A stretch of 64,000 nucleotides of DNA from Pseudoalteromonas distincta (GTDB taxonomy: Bacteria > Pseudomonadota > Gammaproteobacteria > Enterobacterales > Alteromonadaceae): assembly GCF_000814675.1 (NCBI RefSeq), contig NZ_JWIG01000029.1:124001-188000 (forward strand), in the 5' to 3' direction. The notes beneath the pieces are model-generated. The model was given only the letters and a program-made list of their open reading frames with translations. It did not search any database and had not been told where the DNA came from. Shown here piece by piece: positions 19,296 through 29,354 of the stretch. The first letter of the stretch is position 1, and every line of letters starts with the position of its first letter. Both the position numbers and the translations under genes were made by a program.

Positions 19296-20795
19296 TTAAT
19301 GTGAATTTTTAACGCGCATTACCGCAACGGCAGCGACAACGAACGAGGCTGCACCAATTAACAATGCGTAAATAGGCTGATTAGAAAATACGTGGCGTAA
19401 AATGAGCCCTAAAATGCTGGCGGCAAGTAACTGAGGTATAACTATAAAAAAATTAAAAATACCCATGTAAACGCCCATTTTATTACTTGGCAGTGCGTTA
19501 CTTAGCATGGCGTAAGGCAGCGATAAAATAGACGCCCACGCAAACCCCACCCCAATCATAGGAATAAGTAACATTTTAGGGTCTTGAATAAACATAAAGC
19601 TTGCAAGACCTAACGCGCCCAGCAATAAATTAAAACAATGCGCGCCTTTTAACCCCATTTTTTTAACTAAAAACGGAATACACATAGCGGCAATAGCTGC
19701 AAAGCCATTGTAGGCGGCAAATAAAATACCCACCCAGTCTGCACCATCGTTAAATGCTTTAGAGGTTGCATCGCTACTACCATAATGAAAGCTTGTTACT
19801 GCTGCGGTGGTATAAATCCACATGGCAAATAAAGTAAACCAGCTAAAAAACTGCACCCATGCAAGCTGCTTCATGGCTTCTGGCATTGTAAATACATCTT
19901 GTACTACTTGGTAAAAACCACCTTGAGTTTTGTTAGCATTTTTAAGCGCTGCTGCAATCCACTGCACAATACCAAACGCTAATAAACCACCAGCAAGTAG
20001 GTATAACTCTTTTTCAAGGGATAAGCCCATTACTAATGCAAGGGTTGCTAAACCTAACACCACAAAAATAATGGCGCCTTTATTAAAATTAATATCAACC
20101 AGCTTGCTGGTAGTTGGTTGAGCGCTTTGCTTTTCAAACTCAGCTAATTGCTCTGGGCTGTACTCTTTTGTACGTGTAACGGTCCAAAGCACAGCAACAA
20201 GTAGCACCACCCCACCCCAATAAAATGAGTATTTAACAGACTCTGGAATTTGCCCAGGCGCTGCAGTATTACTTACATCAAACCAGTTGGTCATCATCCA
20301 TGGTAATGCTGAGGCTAGTACCGCACCAATACCAATAAAAAAGCTTTGTAACCCGTAACCTGTAGCGCGTTGTTTTTCTGGCAAGTTATCGCCAACAAGT
20401 GCTCTGAAAGGTTCCATGGTTACGTTGATTGACGCATCCATAATCCATAACATACCAGCGGCAATCCAAAGCGTTGGTGAATGCGGCATAATAAATAGTG
20501 AAAGCGTTGTTAATACTGCGCCTATAAAAAAGAACGGGCGACGACGACCAAAGCGCCCCCACGTTTTATCGCTCCAGTAACCAATAATAGGCTGTACGAT
20601 TAAGCCAGTAAGCGGGGCTGCAACCCATAGAATGGGAATATCATCAACTTGTGCGCCTAATGTTTGAAATATTCGGCTCACGTTACCGTTTTGCAGGGCA
20701 AAACCAAACTGTATGCCTAAAAAGCCAAAGCACATGTTCCATATTTGCCAAAAACTTAAATTTGGCTTATCGGTATTATTATTTTGATTATTCAT
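19296..20795 (-). CDS. MFS sugar permease, maltose/SLC45-like
   Basis: A 499-residue inner-membrane transporter with about 12 membrane segments. WSDKTWGRFGRRRPFFFIG is the loop 2-3 signature of the MFS, and IWNMCFGFLGIQFGFALQNGN and WIMDASINVTMEPFRALVGDN match the SLC45-like (sucrose/maltose proton symporter) group used for maltose or maltodextrin uptake in Alteromonadales and Caulobacter. It starts 8 nt inside the upstream GH13 gene, which suggests translational coupling, and ends 9 nt before the glucoamylase gene. The substrate is inferred from the enzymes around it. Confidence 0.9.
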   Translation of the reverse strand: MNNQNNNTDKPNLSFWQIWNMCFGFLGIQFGFALQNGNVSRIFQTLGAQVDDIPILWVAAPLTGLIVQPIIGYWSDKTWGRFGRRRPFFFIGAVLTTLSLFIMPHSPTLWIAAGMLWIMDASINVTMEPFRALVGDNLPEKQRATGYGLQSFFIGIGAVLASALPWMMTNWFDVSNTAAPGQIPESVKYSFYWGGVVLLVAVLWTVTRTKEYSPEQLAEFEKQSAQPTTSKLVDINFNKGAIIFVVLGLATLALVMGLSLEKELYLLAGGLLAFGIVQWIAAALKNANKTQGGFYQVVQDVFTMPEAMKQLAWVQFFSWFTLFAMWIYTTAAVTSFHYGSSDATSKAFNDGADWVGILFAAYNGFAAIAAMCIPFLVKKMGLKGAHCFNLLLGALGLASFMFIQDPKMLLIPMIGVGFAWASILSLPYAMLSNALPSNKMGVYMGIFNFFIVIPQLLAASILGLILRHVFSNQPIYALLIGAASFVVAAVAVMRVKNSH

Positions 20796-22647
20796 TGCTA
20801 GCCTTATTTGTTAATACTGCGCTGCTAAATGCATCAAGTGTGAGTGTGAAGCTTGCGCCTTGAGACCCTGATGTGATCTCGGTGCTGTGCTGCTCAAGTA
20901 AGTCATGTAATTGAGTGTGCTCGCTAAGTACCGCTAATTGCTCTTTTGATAAATTAACCGTAATTGTTTGAGGTTGTTCACTAAAGTTACTTAATACGTA
21001 CAGCGTTTGTTGGCCAAGTTTGCGCGTAAAACCTACAACTCGCTCACTTCCTGTAACGCTAAGCTCAGTCATTTCACCGCCTACCACAGCAGGTAAACTA
21101 TTTAGTGACATAACCGCTTTGTAGTAATCACGAAGTGCTACTTGCTCTTGTGTTAAATTAGCACCGTCAAACTTGCCATTATTCATCCATGCTTGGTGCG
21201 CTGGCACGCCAATGTAGTCAAAAATACTGGTGCGAGTAGGTGTTCCAAAACCTGCGTTTTCTGAACCATCTTCTCCCACATCTTGGCCAAAATATAATAA
21301 CGTGGGTGCGCGGCTCATTAAGTTTGAAACCACCATGGCCGGTTTACCCCAAGCAGCATTACCTGCAAAGTCGGGGCTTGCGATACGTTGTTCATCATGA
21401 TTTTCTAAAAAGTGCAGCATGTGTGCTTCAATATCAGTAACTTGGCTTTGGGCAGCAAAAATAGCATTAGCAGCTTGCTTACCCTGCATAATGGCTTTTA
21501 ATGTGTCGTAAAAGCCCACTTTATCGTAAAGGTAGTCCATTTTACCTTGGTGAATATACGCACGGTACATTAGCGGGTTATACACTTCGGCTAATAAAAA
21601 GGCGTCGCTTTTTTGCATTTTTATCGACGAATTTAAAAAACTCCAAAATTCTACAGGCACCATTTCGGCCATGTCGTATCTAAAGCCATCAACGCCTTTA
21701 TCGAGCCAAAAAAGTGCTATGTCTCTAAATTTGTACCAGCTGTTAGGAAGCTCTTTATCTTGCCAAAATGCATAATGAGCACGGTAGTCTTTATTTTTGT
21801 ATTCACTTGGCAATTGAACAAAGTCGTAGCTGCCATCAGGCTTTACGCCATAATTAACTTTTACTGTTTCGTACCAATCGTTTATATCGGGTTTTGCTGC
21901 ACGGGCACCATTACCCGTCCATTTAGCGGGCGTTTCATCAAAAAAGCCATCCGCTAATGGGTGTTCATTACCCCCTAAAACTTTATACTCTGGCGATGTT
22001 GGCACCTGAAAAGACTGCCCTGGTACGTAGTAAAAGTTATTGTTTTTATCGTACGTTTTACTGGTGTCGTCTTGCGCGCCAAAATCTTCAACCCCTTTAG
22101 GCTTTCCTAATGATTGATAATTTCGCGCAACATGGTTAGGCACTATATCAATAATGACTTTCATACCGTGGTTATGTGTACGTTCAATAAGCTGGCTAAA
22201 CTCTCCCATGCGGTTCGTCACATTAACGGCTAAGTCGGGGTTAACATCGTAGTAATCCTTAATTGCGTACGGTGAACCTGCACGGCCCTTTACTACATCG
22301 GGGTCATCTTGCGAAATGCCGTAGTCGGTATAATCGCCTACTAACGCATGGTGTAACACTCCGGTATACCAAACGTGCGTGATACCTAGCTCTTTAATGC
22401 CTTTTAGGGCTGCATCGTTAAAGTCGGCAAATTTACCTACACCATTTTGATCTTTAGTGCCCCATGGCACATTGGCTGTTTCGGTATTACCAAACAAACG
22501 GGTAAATACTTGATATACAACAGGCTTGGTAAGCTCATTTTGTGTGTGTGCGGGTGTTTGCTGTTGATCAGGTTTGTTATTTTCTGAACACCCTGTAGCA
22601 ATAAGTGCACTACACAGTACTGCGGGTACATAAACTGATTTTTTCAT
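20788..22647 (-). CDS. GH13 alpha-amylase family lipoprotein
   Basis: A 619-residue alpha-amylase superfamily enzyme with a lipoprotein signal (lipobox ATGC, Cys20). The catalytic triad is intact: nucleophile D325 in GFRYDMAEM, acid/base E354 in LLAEVYNP and D418 in ENHDEQR. DIVPNHVARN is conserved region I. It should cut internal alpha-1,4 bonds of maltodextrins at the cell envelope. The subfamily cannot be fixed by eye. First gene of an amylase-permease-glucoamylase group. A TGCATACGTATTCA operator lies 70-83 bp before its start, so sugar-controlled expression is likely. Ends 8 nt past the start of the permease gene. Confidence 0.93.
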   Translation of the reverse strand: MKKSVYVPAVLCSALIATGCSENNKPDQQQTPAHTQNELTKPVVYQVFTRLFGNTETANVPWGTKDQNGVGKFADFNDAALKGIKELGITHVWYTGVLHHALVGDYTDYGISQDDPDVVKGRAGSPYAIKDYYDVNPDLAVNVTNRMGEFSQLIERTHNHGMKVIIDIVPNHVARNYQSLGKPKGVEDFGAQDDTSKTYDKNNNFYYVPGQSFQVPTSPEYKVLGGNEHPLADGFFDETPAKWTGNGARAAKPDINDWYETVKVNYGVKPDGSYDFVQLPSEYKNKDYRAHYAFWQDKELPNSWYKFRDIALFWLDKGVDGFRYDMAEMVPVEFWSFLNSSIKMQKSDAFLLAEVYNPLMYRAYIHQGKMDYLYDKVGFYDTLKAIMQGKQAANAIFAAQSQVTDIEAHMLHFLENHDEQRIASPDFAGNAAWGKPAMVVSNLMSRAPTLLYFGQDVGEDGSENAGFGTPTRTSIFDYIGVPAHQAWMNNGKFDGANLTQEQVALRDYYKAVMSLNSLPAVVGGEMTELSVTGSERVVGFTRKLGQQTLYVLSNFSEQPQTITVNLSKEQLAVLSEHTQLHDLLEQHSTEITSGSQGASFTLTLDAFSSAVLTNKASNE

Positions 22648-22696
22648 TGTGTGTCTTTTTTGTCAGTATTGTTATTAACTTTATACTAAAGATTAC

Positions 22697-22720
22697 TGCA
22701 GCAACCATACAGTTGCTGCA
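22697..22720 (-). terminator. Stem-loop after the periplasmic neopullulanase-like gene, overlapping an operator
   Basis: Perfect 9-bp stem TGCAGCAAC / GTTGCTGCA with a 6-nt loop. The tail on the minus strand is only weakly U-rich (GTAATCTTTAG), so it may be an attenuator or mRNA end rather than a strong terminator. One arm shares four bases with the TGCATACGTATTCA operator. Confidence 0.5.
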
Positions 22721-22730
22721 TACGTATTCA
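22717..22730. promoter_or_regulatory. Operator TGCATACGTATTCA upstream of the GH13 lipoprotein operon
   Basis: 14-bp near-perfect palindrome with central CG; same sequence as the copy before the TonB receptor. Lies 70 bp upstream of ATG 22647. Confidence 0.75.
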
Positions 22731-22736
22731 GGTAAA

Positions 22737-24593
22737 CTATTGAGAGGTATTTATAATTAATACCGTTGCACTCATTGCCGGTAAAGCAACTGTATTACCC
22801 AACACCTGTATTTTGTGGGTGAATAAGTTAAGTGCTTTGGTATTTTTTGGTATTACTTCCTGCATATACTCAATATTCTTAGTTAGCTCTTTTGTGTTTT
22901 TATTCATAAATACCAACACAGTTTGCTCGTCGCTAACACGCGCGTAACTATACACGCCTTGTTGAGGCGTAAAGTGCACAAGTTTTCCTTTATCAAGTGC
23001 TGGGCTGCTTTTTCTAAAATTAAGCAAGGTACTGATGGTGTTATGCATCACTTTTTGCTGTTTTGTTAGCCCCTCGCCCGTAAAGGCGTTCCGAGTTTGG
23101 CCTTTAAATCCCCCCGGGAAGTCGATTCTAATATCGCCATGATCTTTACTTGGGGTGTTATCTAATAGTACTTCGGTGCCGTAATACATTTGCGCTATAC
23201 CACGTGTGGTTAAAAGTAACGTCATCGCCATTTTTGTTTTAGCAACGTCTTGGCCAAGCTCGGTGTATACACGGCTCATATCGTGGTTATCAGCAAATAC
23301 CATAATGTTATTGGTATCAGGGTATAAAAAGTCATTAGCTAACGATTCACATACTTTAACCCAGCCCGTGTTCCAGCTTTCTTCTTCATTTAGCGCTTGG
23401 ATTACCGACTCTTGCAACGAAAAGTCCATCACGCTTGGTAAGCTTGATGTATAACCATCTTGGTTATGCTTGCCACGTTGCCAGTAAGAGGCAATAGCAG
23501 GGTTTGACGTCCACTCTTCTCCAACAATATTAAAGTTTGGGTACTCCTGCATTATGGCTTTTGTCCAATCACTCAAAAATGCTTTATCTGAGTAAGAGTA
23601 GGTATCAACACGAATACCACTTAAATCGGCGTATTCTATCCACCAAATAGCATTTTGAATTAAGTATTCACTTAACAGTGGCTGGCGCTGATTTAAATCG
23701 GGCATGGTTTCTACAAACCAACCATCGTTAAACTGGCGCTTGTCGTATTCACTCGCGTGTGGGTCTTGTATAGTTTGGCGCGCATGGCTTGTGGCGTTTT
23801 TACCTTTTTTAAACTCACCATTAAAGTTAATCCAATCTTTAGTTGGCTTATCGTTAACCCAAGTATGCTCAGAGCCAAAATGGTTAAGGACCATATCCAT
23901 TACCAGGCCTATACCTTGCTCTTTTGCTTTTACCGAGAGCGTTTTATATAACTGGTTTGAGCCCATACGTGGGTCAACTTTATAAAAGTCTGTAATTGCA
24001 TAGCCATGGTAAGAATAATTAGGCATATTGTTTTCAAGCACTGGGGTAAGCCAAAGCTGTGTTACGCCTAAATTGTTTAAATATGGAAGTGCGTTTATAA
24101 CACCTTGTATATCACCACCGTGGCGCCCACCCTTAGTACTAGGATCAGCGGCTTCTAACATGCTAGGAACGCTATCGTTTTGTTTATCACCATTAGCAAA
24201 GCGATCAGGGTTAATCAAATAAAGCGTATCAGCTGATGTAAACCCTTGACGCTGAGCGCTGTTTTTATCTCGTTTAAGCAGTGGAAACTCAAAGTTATTG
24301 CTCGTTTCGCTGCTATTAAATTCAAGCGTTCCGGCTTTAGCGGCGTCGGTAATGGTAATATTTAAAAATACATAATTTGGATTATCGGTACGGGTTACTT
24401 TATTTAACTTAACGCCGTTGTATTTAGCTAATTTAATTTGCTCGTTTGCAATGTTTTGCTCATGAACCATGATGGTAATCGTGTTTTTGTTCATGCCAAC
24501 CCACCAATTAGCTGGCTCAACGTCAATTGCGTAGCTAATGGTTGGTAAAGTACAGGCACTTACAAGTAAAAGTTTTTTTAAAAGTTGCATCAT
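22737..24593 (-). CDS. Periplasmic GH13 neopullulanase/cyclomaltodextrinase-like enzyme
   Basis: A 618-residue enzyme with a Sec signal ([20 protein letters not shown], cleavage near YA/ID), an N-terminal beta domain of the cyclomaltodextrinase/SusA type (about residues 24-125) and a GH13 barrel. The catalytic residues are D330 in GIRVDTYSY, E359 in VGEEW and D438 in ADNHDMSR. DMVLNHFG is conserved region I. Such enzymes open cyclodextrins and cut pullulan or maltodextrins in the periplasm after TonB-dependent import. The start codon overlaps the stop of the halogenase-like gene (TGATG), which suggests coupled translation. Confidence 0.92.
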   Translation of the reverse strand: MMQLLKKLLLVSACTLPTISYAIDVEPANWWVGMNKNTITIMVHEQNIANEQIKLAKYNGVKLNKVTRTDNPNYVFLNITITDAAKAGTLEFNSSETSNNFEFPLLKRDKNSAQRQGFTSADTLYLINPDRFANGDKQNDSVPSMLEAADPSTKGGRHGGDIQGVINALPYLNNLGVTQLWLTPVLENNMPNYSYHGYAITDFYKVDPRMGSNQLYKTLSVKAKEQGIGLVMDMVLNHFGSEHTWVNDKPTKDWINFNGEFKKGKNATSHARQTIQDPHASEYDKRQFNDGWFVETMPDLNQRQPLLSEYLIQNAIWWIEYADLSGIRVDTYSYSDKAFLSDWTKAIMQEYPNFNIVGEEWTSNPAIASYWQRGKHNQDGYTSSLPSVMDFSLQESVIQALNEEESWNTGWVKVCESLANDFLYPDTNNIMVFADNHDMSRVYTELGQDVAKTKMAMTLLLTTRGIAQMYYGTEVLLDNTPSKDHGDIRIDFPGGFKGQTRNAFTGEGLTKQQKVMHNTISTLLNFRKSSPALDKGKLVHFTPQQGVYSYARVSDEQTVLVFMNKNTKELTKNIEYMQEVIPKNTKALNLFTHKIQVLGNTVALPAMSATVLIINTSQ

Positions 24594-26098
24594 CAGGCCT
24601 TTTTAATTTTTGCTAAAAAATCTTTATGAGTGGGTAATTGATCTACCGTTGAGGTAATAAGCGTTTTTAGTGTTGAGAATAAATCGTTTAGTTGTTCACT
24701 ACTGAGTGAGTCAACAATGCTGTTGTAATCTTCGGGGATAAGTCCTTGGCCAATAAACACCTGTTGCCAGGCAACTTCGGCAAATAATTCGTCGTTTTCG
24801 CGCACTACTTTGCCGGTTTGCTTGAATAATTTGAGCTTATGGGCCAATGAGTCAGGAATGTCCATTTGCTTACATTGTCGCCAAAATGGGGAGTCTTCTC
24901 GCGCTGTTAGTGTGTAATGCAATATTATAAAATCACGAATGTGCTCTATTTCTATCACGCTTTGCTTATTAAATTCAGTAACTAAAGCATCGCTTATGCC
25001 ATTGTGTGGAAACAGCTTTATTAAACGGGTTACGGCACTTTGTATTAAATGAATACTGGTAGACTCTAGCGGCTCTAAAAAGCCACTGGCAAGGCCAACC
25101 GATACCACGTTTTTATGCCATTGTTTTAACCGCCGTCCTGTTTTAAATTTAATTACCCGCGGCTCAGTCATTGGCTCAGCGGGTAAATTATTTAATAATA
25201 ACTGCGTTGCCGCATCGTCAGATAAATAACGACTACAATACACCAAGCCATTACCTATTCGGCTTTGCAGCGGTATTTGCCACTGCCAGCCTGCGCTGTG
25301 TGCAATTGAACGCGTATAAGGTTTTAGCTCGCTAGTACCTTGAGATTGCACCGCCACGGCGCTATCACACGGTAAATAATGAGACCAATCGACAAAACCT
25401 GTGTTAAGGGTTTGCTCAATTAGTAAGGCGCGCTGGCCTGTCGCGTCTATAAAAAGGTCGCCGTTTATCTGCTGTGTGTTACCAAGGGTTAATGATTTTA
25501 TATTCCCTGATAGAGGGCATTGTTCAACCTGCTCTATTTTGGCATCAATATGCTCAACACCGCGTGATGTTGCGAGCTTTTTTAAAAACTCAGCATATAT
25601 CGTTGCGTCAAAGTGGTACGCATAACTTAAGCCAGGTAATTGCGTGTTAGGTAGGGTATTCAAGGGTGCAAACTTATGCTGTCTAGCTGCTTGGTAATTT
25701 AACGAAAAATCCCATAAGCTGTCTTCACAACCTGTAATTTTTCCTTTTACCCAAAAATTGTAAAAATCGCAAAAGGGAAAGTCTTTTCCAAATGAGCCAA
25801 AAGCATGCATGTAGCTATGAGAGGTAGTTTTCCAATTTTCGAACTCAATTCCTAGTTTTATAGATGCATTAGTAGCGTTTATAAAATCTTGCTCGTTTAT
25901 ACCCAGCGCGTTATTAAGCTGAATAATAGGCGGAATTGTTGCTTCACCCACGCCTATAGTGCCAATAGCACTTGACTCAATAAGGGTTATTTTAATTACT
26001 TTACCTAACACTTTATTAAGCAAGGCGGCTGTTATCCACCCTGCCGTGCCCCCGCCTGCGATTACGACGTGTTTTATTGGTTTCATATTATTGTCCAC
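24593..26098 (-). CDS. Tryptophan halogenase family flavin-dependent protein
   Basis: A 501-residue FAD-dependent halogenase homologue. Visible landmarks are the dinucleotide-binding [11 protein letters not shown] (12-22), GVGEATIP (49-56), the halogenase WxWxIP as GWQWQIP, and [14 protein letters not shown]. By-eye alignment to Pseudomonas PrnA places K81 ([13 protein letters not shown]) on the catalytic lysine K79 and the FLEPLES glutamates E342/E345 on the E346 region, so the catalytic residues appear kept. There is no signal peptide. Homologues of this group are often encoded beside TonB receptors and sugar enzymes in marine bacteria, where no halogenation product is established. It sits between the TonB receptor and the neopullulanase-like gene and is coupled to the latter. 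Substrate unknown. Confidence 0.88.
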   Translation of the reverse strand: MDNNMKPIKHVVIAGGGTAGWITAALLNKVLGKVIKITLIESSAIGTIGVGEATIPPIIQLNNALGINEQDFINATNASIKLGIEFENWKTTSHSYMHAFGSFGKDFPFCDFYNFWVKGKITGCEDSLWDFSLNYQAARQHKFAPLNTLPNTQLPGLSYAYHFDATIYAEFLKKLATSRGVEHIDAKIEQVEQCPLSGNIKSLTLGNTQQINGDLFIDATGQRALLIEQTLNTGFVDWSHYLPCDSAVAVQSQGTSELKPYTRSIAHSAGWQWQIPLQSRIGNGLVYCSRYLSDDAATQLLLNNLPAEPMTEPRVIKFKTGRRLKQWHKNVVSVGLASGFLEPLESTSIHLIQSAVTRLIKLFPHNGISDALVTEFNKQSVIEIEHIRDFIILHYTLTAREDSPFWRQCKQMDIPDSLAHKLKLFKQTGKVVRENDELFAEVAWQQVFIGQGLIPEDYNSIVDSLSSEQLNDLFSTLKTLITSTVDQLPTHKDFLAKIKKA

Positions 26099-26140
26099 GT
26101 TTACAGTTTAAAGCTTTGTTAAGTTTGATAAAGTAGCTAT

Positions 26141-26173
26141 AAAAAAGCCCTTGTAAAACAAATTACAAGGGCT
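26141..26173 (-). terminator. Terminator between the TonB receptor and the halogenase-like gene
   Basis: 11-bp perfect stem AGCCCTTGTAA / TTACAAGGGCT with a 6-nt loop and a U-tail on the minus strand. It lies 18 nt after the receptor stop, so the downstream halogenase and neopullulanase-like genes may depend on read-through or a separate promoter. Confidence 0.85.
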
Positions 26174-26190
26174 CCTACACACAACCTTTA

Positions 26191-28995
26191 TTATAGCTTG
26201 TAGCTAAAGCCTAACAAGTAAGTACGACCGTAATCTTGGTAGTCACGAACTTGTAGCGCGTTATCGCCAGAAAGCGATGTAAACGGCTCTTCTGTTAAGT
26301 TTTGAACTTGGAACTGAATTGATAAACCTTCAAGGCTCTCAACACCGCCCTCACTAAAGTCGTAGCCTGCTTGAATATCCCAAATTGTTTCGCCTAGGAT
26401 ATCTACTTGTTCAGTATCAAAGCCTAGCCCGTATACATCACCTTTAAAGGCACTACGTTTACGCATGCTGGTGCGCAGCTGAATACCATTCATTTCGTAG
26501 TAAACCGTTAAGCTTTGAATTTTGTCAGACAGACCCGGTAGCTCGTACTCATTACCGTTTTGATCTTCAATGTCTGATTCAATACCGGTATGGCTTGCAA
26601 TTAAACCAAAGCCTTCAAGTGACGGGTGGAATATTTTAAATGGAAGCGCCAGTGATAGCTCGTAACCGTATAGGTCACCGCCGCCGCCATTTACTTTACC
26701 ACTGCCAGTACCTTCTGACGTAGCTGGGACTTCACCTGTTGATGGGTCCGCAACGCCCGACATATCAATTTCGTATGTGCCGTCAAAAATCCACTGGGTT
26801 AAGTCTTTGTAGAAAAACGCAGCAGAGAAGTAACCTTCATCACTAAAGTAGTTTTCGTATGTTAAATCGTAACCAGTGGCCTCTTTTGGCTCTAAATTAG
26901 AGTTACCACCCGATACAGACCAGTAGTTACCATTTTCATCAGGTGTTGTGTTGTATGACGCATCAATAGATGAATTCATTTCGTCTAAACGTGCACGAGA
27001 AATTGTTTTAGCTGCACCAAAACGAACTGTTTGTTGCTCATCAATCGCAAGTGATAAGTTTAAGCTTGGTAATACGTGAGAGTAATCATGGCTAAGATCT
27101 GTCGGCGTAACAAAAATATTACCATCATCGTCTGAATTAAAAGCGTTACTTTGTGAAGATTGGTCAGTATGTACATAACGTACACCAATGTTACCTGTTA
27201 ACGCTAAACCGCTCACTTCAGCATTAATATTAGCTTGTACAAACGCCGAAGTAATTTCTTCTTTTACTGTCCACGATTTAGTTAAGTGACTTGTGTCTGC
27301 TAATCTTTGGTCAACGAGTGTATAATAGCCATCGTTTAATAAACTGTTAGCGTCATAGGCAATCATATCGCCCATGCCAATAAAGTTTAAATCGACGCTG
27401 CCCATTCTGTACTGCTCTGGCACAGTTAGCATACCTGGGTTATCAAGTGAAAAGCCTGATAGTGTCATATAAAAGCCTTGCGAATCTTTGGTTTTTTCGC
27501 GCTCTTTATAAGACATGCCAAATTCAATTGAGCTAAAGTATTCGTTTTCTAACACTTTAGAAGCCGCTAGCTTTAACGTAGTCAGCTCATCTTCAATCGT
27601 TGGTGCATTTATGAATCCATCCTGTGCCTGATCTTTATAACCAGAAATATCATTTCCATCAGCATCAACTAAACCATACTTATTATTCAATGCTTTGTTT
27701 GACCCCCAAGAAAGTGGACCACCTAATTGAATCAAACTATAGTCACTGTAATCTAAGTCATGAGTAAACGTAGCACCAGTATTACCACCGTTAAATGTGT
27801 AACCTAAGTTATCTGCAATACCACGTGAATCGCCGCGTCCTGTGCCTGAGTAACTTTCAAGGCTCCAAATTTTACGATCTACTTGCGAGTAACTTGCATC
27901 AAATTCTACTGACCAAGAATCGTCAATATCGTATTTAGTGTTAAAGCCAAACGCGGTTAGCTCTGCTTCACGCTCTTCATAATCGTTACGAACAACTACA
28001 CGCTGGCCATTAGTAACAGCACTAGTAATAAATCCGCTTGCATCATCTACACTAACGCTTGCAGGGTCAATGGAGCCTTGCCCCCATGCAAATGGAATTT
28101 CGATACCACGTAAGATTTTTTCATCTGTAAAATCTACATATAATGCATCAAACGTCATATTTAGTTTGTCAGTCGGTGCCGCCTCTAGTACGAGCATGGC
28201 TGAATCACGTTCAAGTGTAGATGAACGTACAAATGGTTTTGCACCACCTAAAATTGAATATGTTTGGCCACCTACTTCTCTTTCGGGGTAGCCCCACGCG
28301 TTCCAACGTTTTTCTTGGTTTGGTGAGCTCATGGTGTTAAGTGCAAATGCAACACCTATAGTGTCATCAGCAAACTGATCAATGTATGAAATAGTACCGC
28401 GATAACCATCGTCGTTACCGTCTGGGTTTAGTTTATCAAAGCTGGTTTGCTCGTACTGGCCATTAACTTGAAATACACGCTCGCCTTTACTTAAAGGACG
28501 CACGGTTTGCATGTTAATAACACCGGCGATACCTTCGGCTTCGATACTTGCATTAGGTGTTTTATATACAGTAACACCGCTCATAATTTCTGATGGGTAA
28601 AGGTCAAACTCTACGCCGCGGTTATCACCAATAGATACTTGCTCGCGGCCGTTAAATGTAGTACCACTTTCGTTTTCACCAAAACCACGAATTGATACTC
28701 TGCTTGCGCGACCATCTAAACGCTGCGCTGTTAAACCAGGTAAGCGTGCAATAGACTCAGCAATAGATGAATCAGGTAGCTTACCTATATCTTCTGCTGA
28801 AATTGACTCAACGACTTGAGTAGAAAAACGCTTTGTGTTGATTGATTCTACAACACTGCCACGAAAGCCTTTTACTTCGATAACCTCAACGTCATCATTT
28901 TTGACTGTATCTTCTTGTGCTGCTACAGAGGCAAAGCTTGCTAATCCTGCAGTAGCCATTGCCAACGTTAATATACTTGGTTTGAACATAGACAT
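26191..28995 (-). CDS. TonB-dependent receptor, maltodextrin-type
   Basis: A 934-residue outer-membrane receptor. It has a Sec signal (MSMFKPSILTLAMATAGLAS, cleavage after VAA), a TonB-box-like EVIEVKGF, a plug domain (STQVVESISAEDIGKLPDSS, IRGFGENESGTTFNGR, INMQTVRPL) and a 22-strand-type barrel ending YGRTYLLGFSYKL with a terminal aromatic/hydrophobic pattern. The sequence is of the Caulobacter/Xanthomonas-type TonB receptor group used for sugar oligomers. Position beside starch enzymes makes maltodextrin or cyclodextrin the likely ligand. Start set at 28995 because GGGA lies 9 nt upstream; the ATG at 29016 has no ribosome site. An operator copy lies 124-137 bp upstream. Confidence 0.93.
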   Translation of the reverse strand: MSMFKPSILTLAMATAGLASFASVAAQEDTVKNDDVEVIEVKGFRGSVVESINTKRFSTQVVESISAEDIGKLPDSSIAESIARLPGLTAQRLDGRASRVSIRGFGENESGTTFNGREQVSIGDNRGVEFDLYPSEIMSGVTVYKTPNASIEAEGIAGVINMQTVRPLSKGERVFQVNGQYEQTSFDKLNPDGNDDGYRGTISYIDQFADDTIGVAFALNTMSSPNQEKRWNAWGYPEREVGGQTYSILGGAKPFVRSSTLERDSAMLVLEAAPTDKLNMTFDALYVDFTDEKILRGIEIPFAWGQGSIDPASVSVDDASGFITSAVTNGQRVVVRNDYEEREAELTAFGFNTKYDIDDSWSVEFDASYSQVDRKIWSLESYSGTGRGDSRGIADNLGYTFNGGNTGATFTHDLDYSDYSLIQLGGPLSWGSNKALNNKYGLVDADGNDISGYKDQAQDGFINAPTIEDELTTLKLAASKVLENEYFSSIEFGMSYKEREKTKDSQGFYMTLSGFSLDNPGMLTVPEQYRMGSVDLNFIGMGDMIAYDANSLLNDGYYTLVDQRLADTSHLTKSWTVKEEITSAFVQANINAEVSGLALTGNIGVRYVHTDQSSQSNAFNSDDDGNIFVTPTDLSHDYSHVLPSLNLSLAIDEQQTVRFGAAKTISRARLDEMNSSIDASYNTTPDENGNYWSVSGGNSNLEPKEATGYDLTYENYFSDEGYFSAAFFYKDLTQWIFDGTYEIDMSGVADPSTGEVPATSEGTGSGKVNGGGGDLYGYELSLALPFKIFHPSLEGFGLIASHTGIESDIEDQNGNEYELPGLSDKIQSLTVYYEMNGIQLRTSMRKRSAFKGDVYGLGFDTEQVDILGETIWDIQAGYDFSEGGVESLEGLSIQFQVQNLTEEPFTSLSGDNALQVRDYQDYGRTYLLGFSYKL

Positions 28996-29118
28996 GATGT
29001 TTTTCCCGTTACCCATATTGTGATACTCGCTTCTTTATTTGAGTGATAGTCAAACAGGCGAGCTAATTTTGTTGTCAGGATGGATATTAACGCCAGCTTT
29101 ATTTTATTAACAACTTTA

Positions 29119-29132
29119 TGCATACGTATTCA
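29119..29132. promoter_or_regulatory. Operator TGCATACGTATTCA upstream of the TonB receptor
   Basis: Identical 14-mer to the site at 22717-22730; one base off the perfect palindrome at 29536. Lies 124 bp before the receptor start. Confidence 0.75.
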
Positions 29133-29354
29133 ACAGTTATAGCACGACTTCACATTATTATAAACCTTGCCAAATAAACATTAAATAATTGATTTTATTG
29201 AAAATAAAACCATTGAAAATGACACAACCAACTCTACATGTAAAATCTACTGTATCAAAAACTAAAAGTTAACAGCACGCAATGTAAACAAAGTGAAACT
29301 AATTAGTATCGCTATTTAAAATAAGAAATATTAGACACAATTCAAATGTTTAAT

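Noticed and set aside
24593..26098. Loss of the catalytic lysine in the halogenase-like protein
   Set aside because: A first alignment used the wrong lysine of PrnA (QKVFF). Counting the PrnA sequence puts K79 in AFKAAIKF, and the matching residue here is K81, so the lysine is kept.
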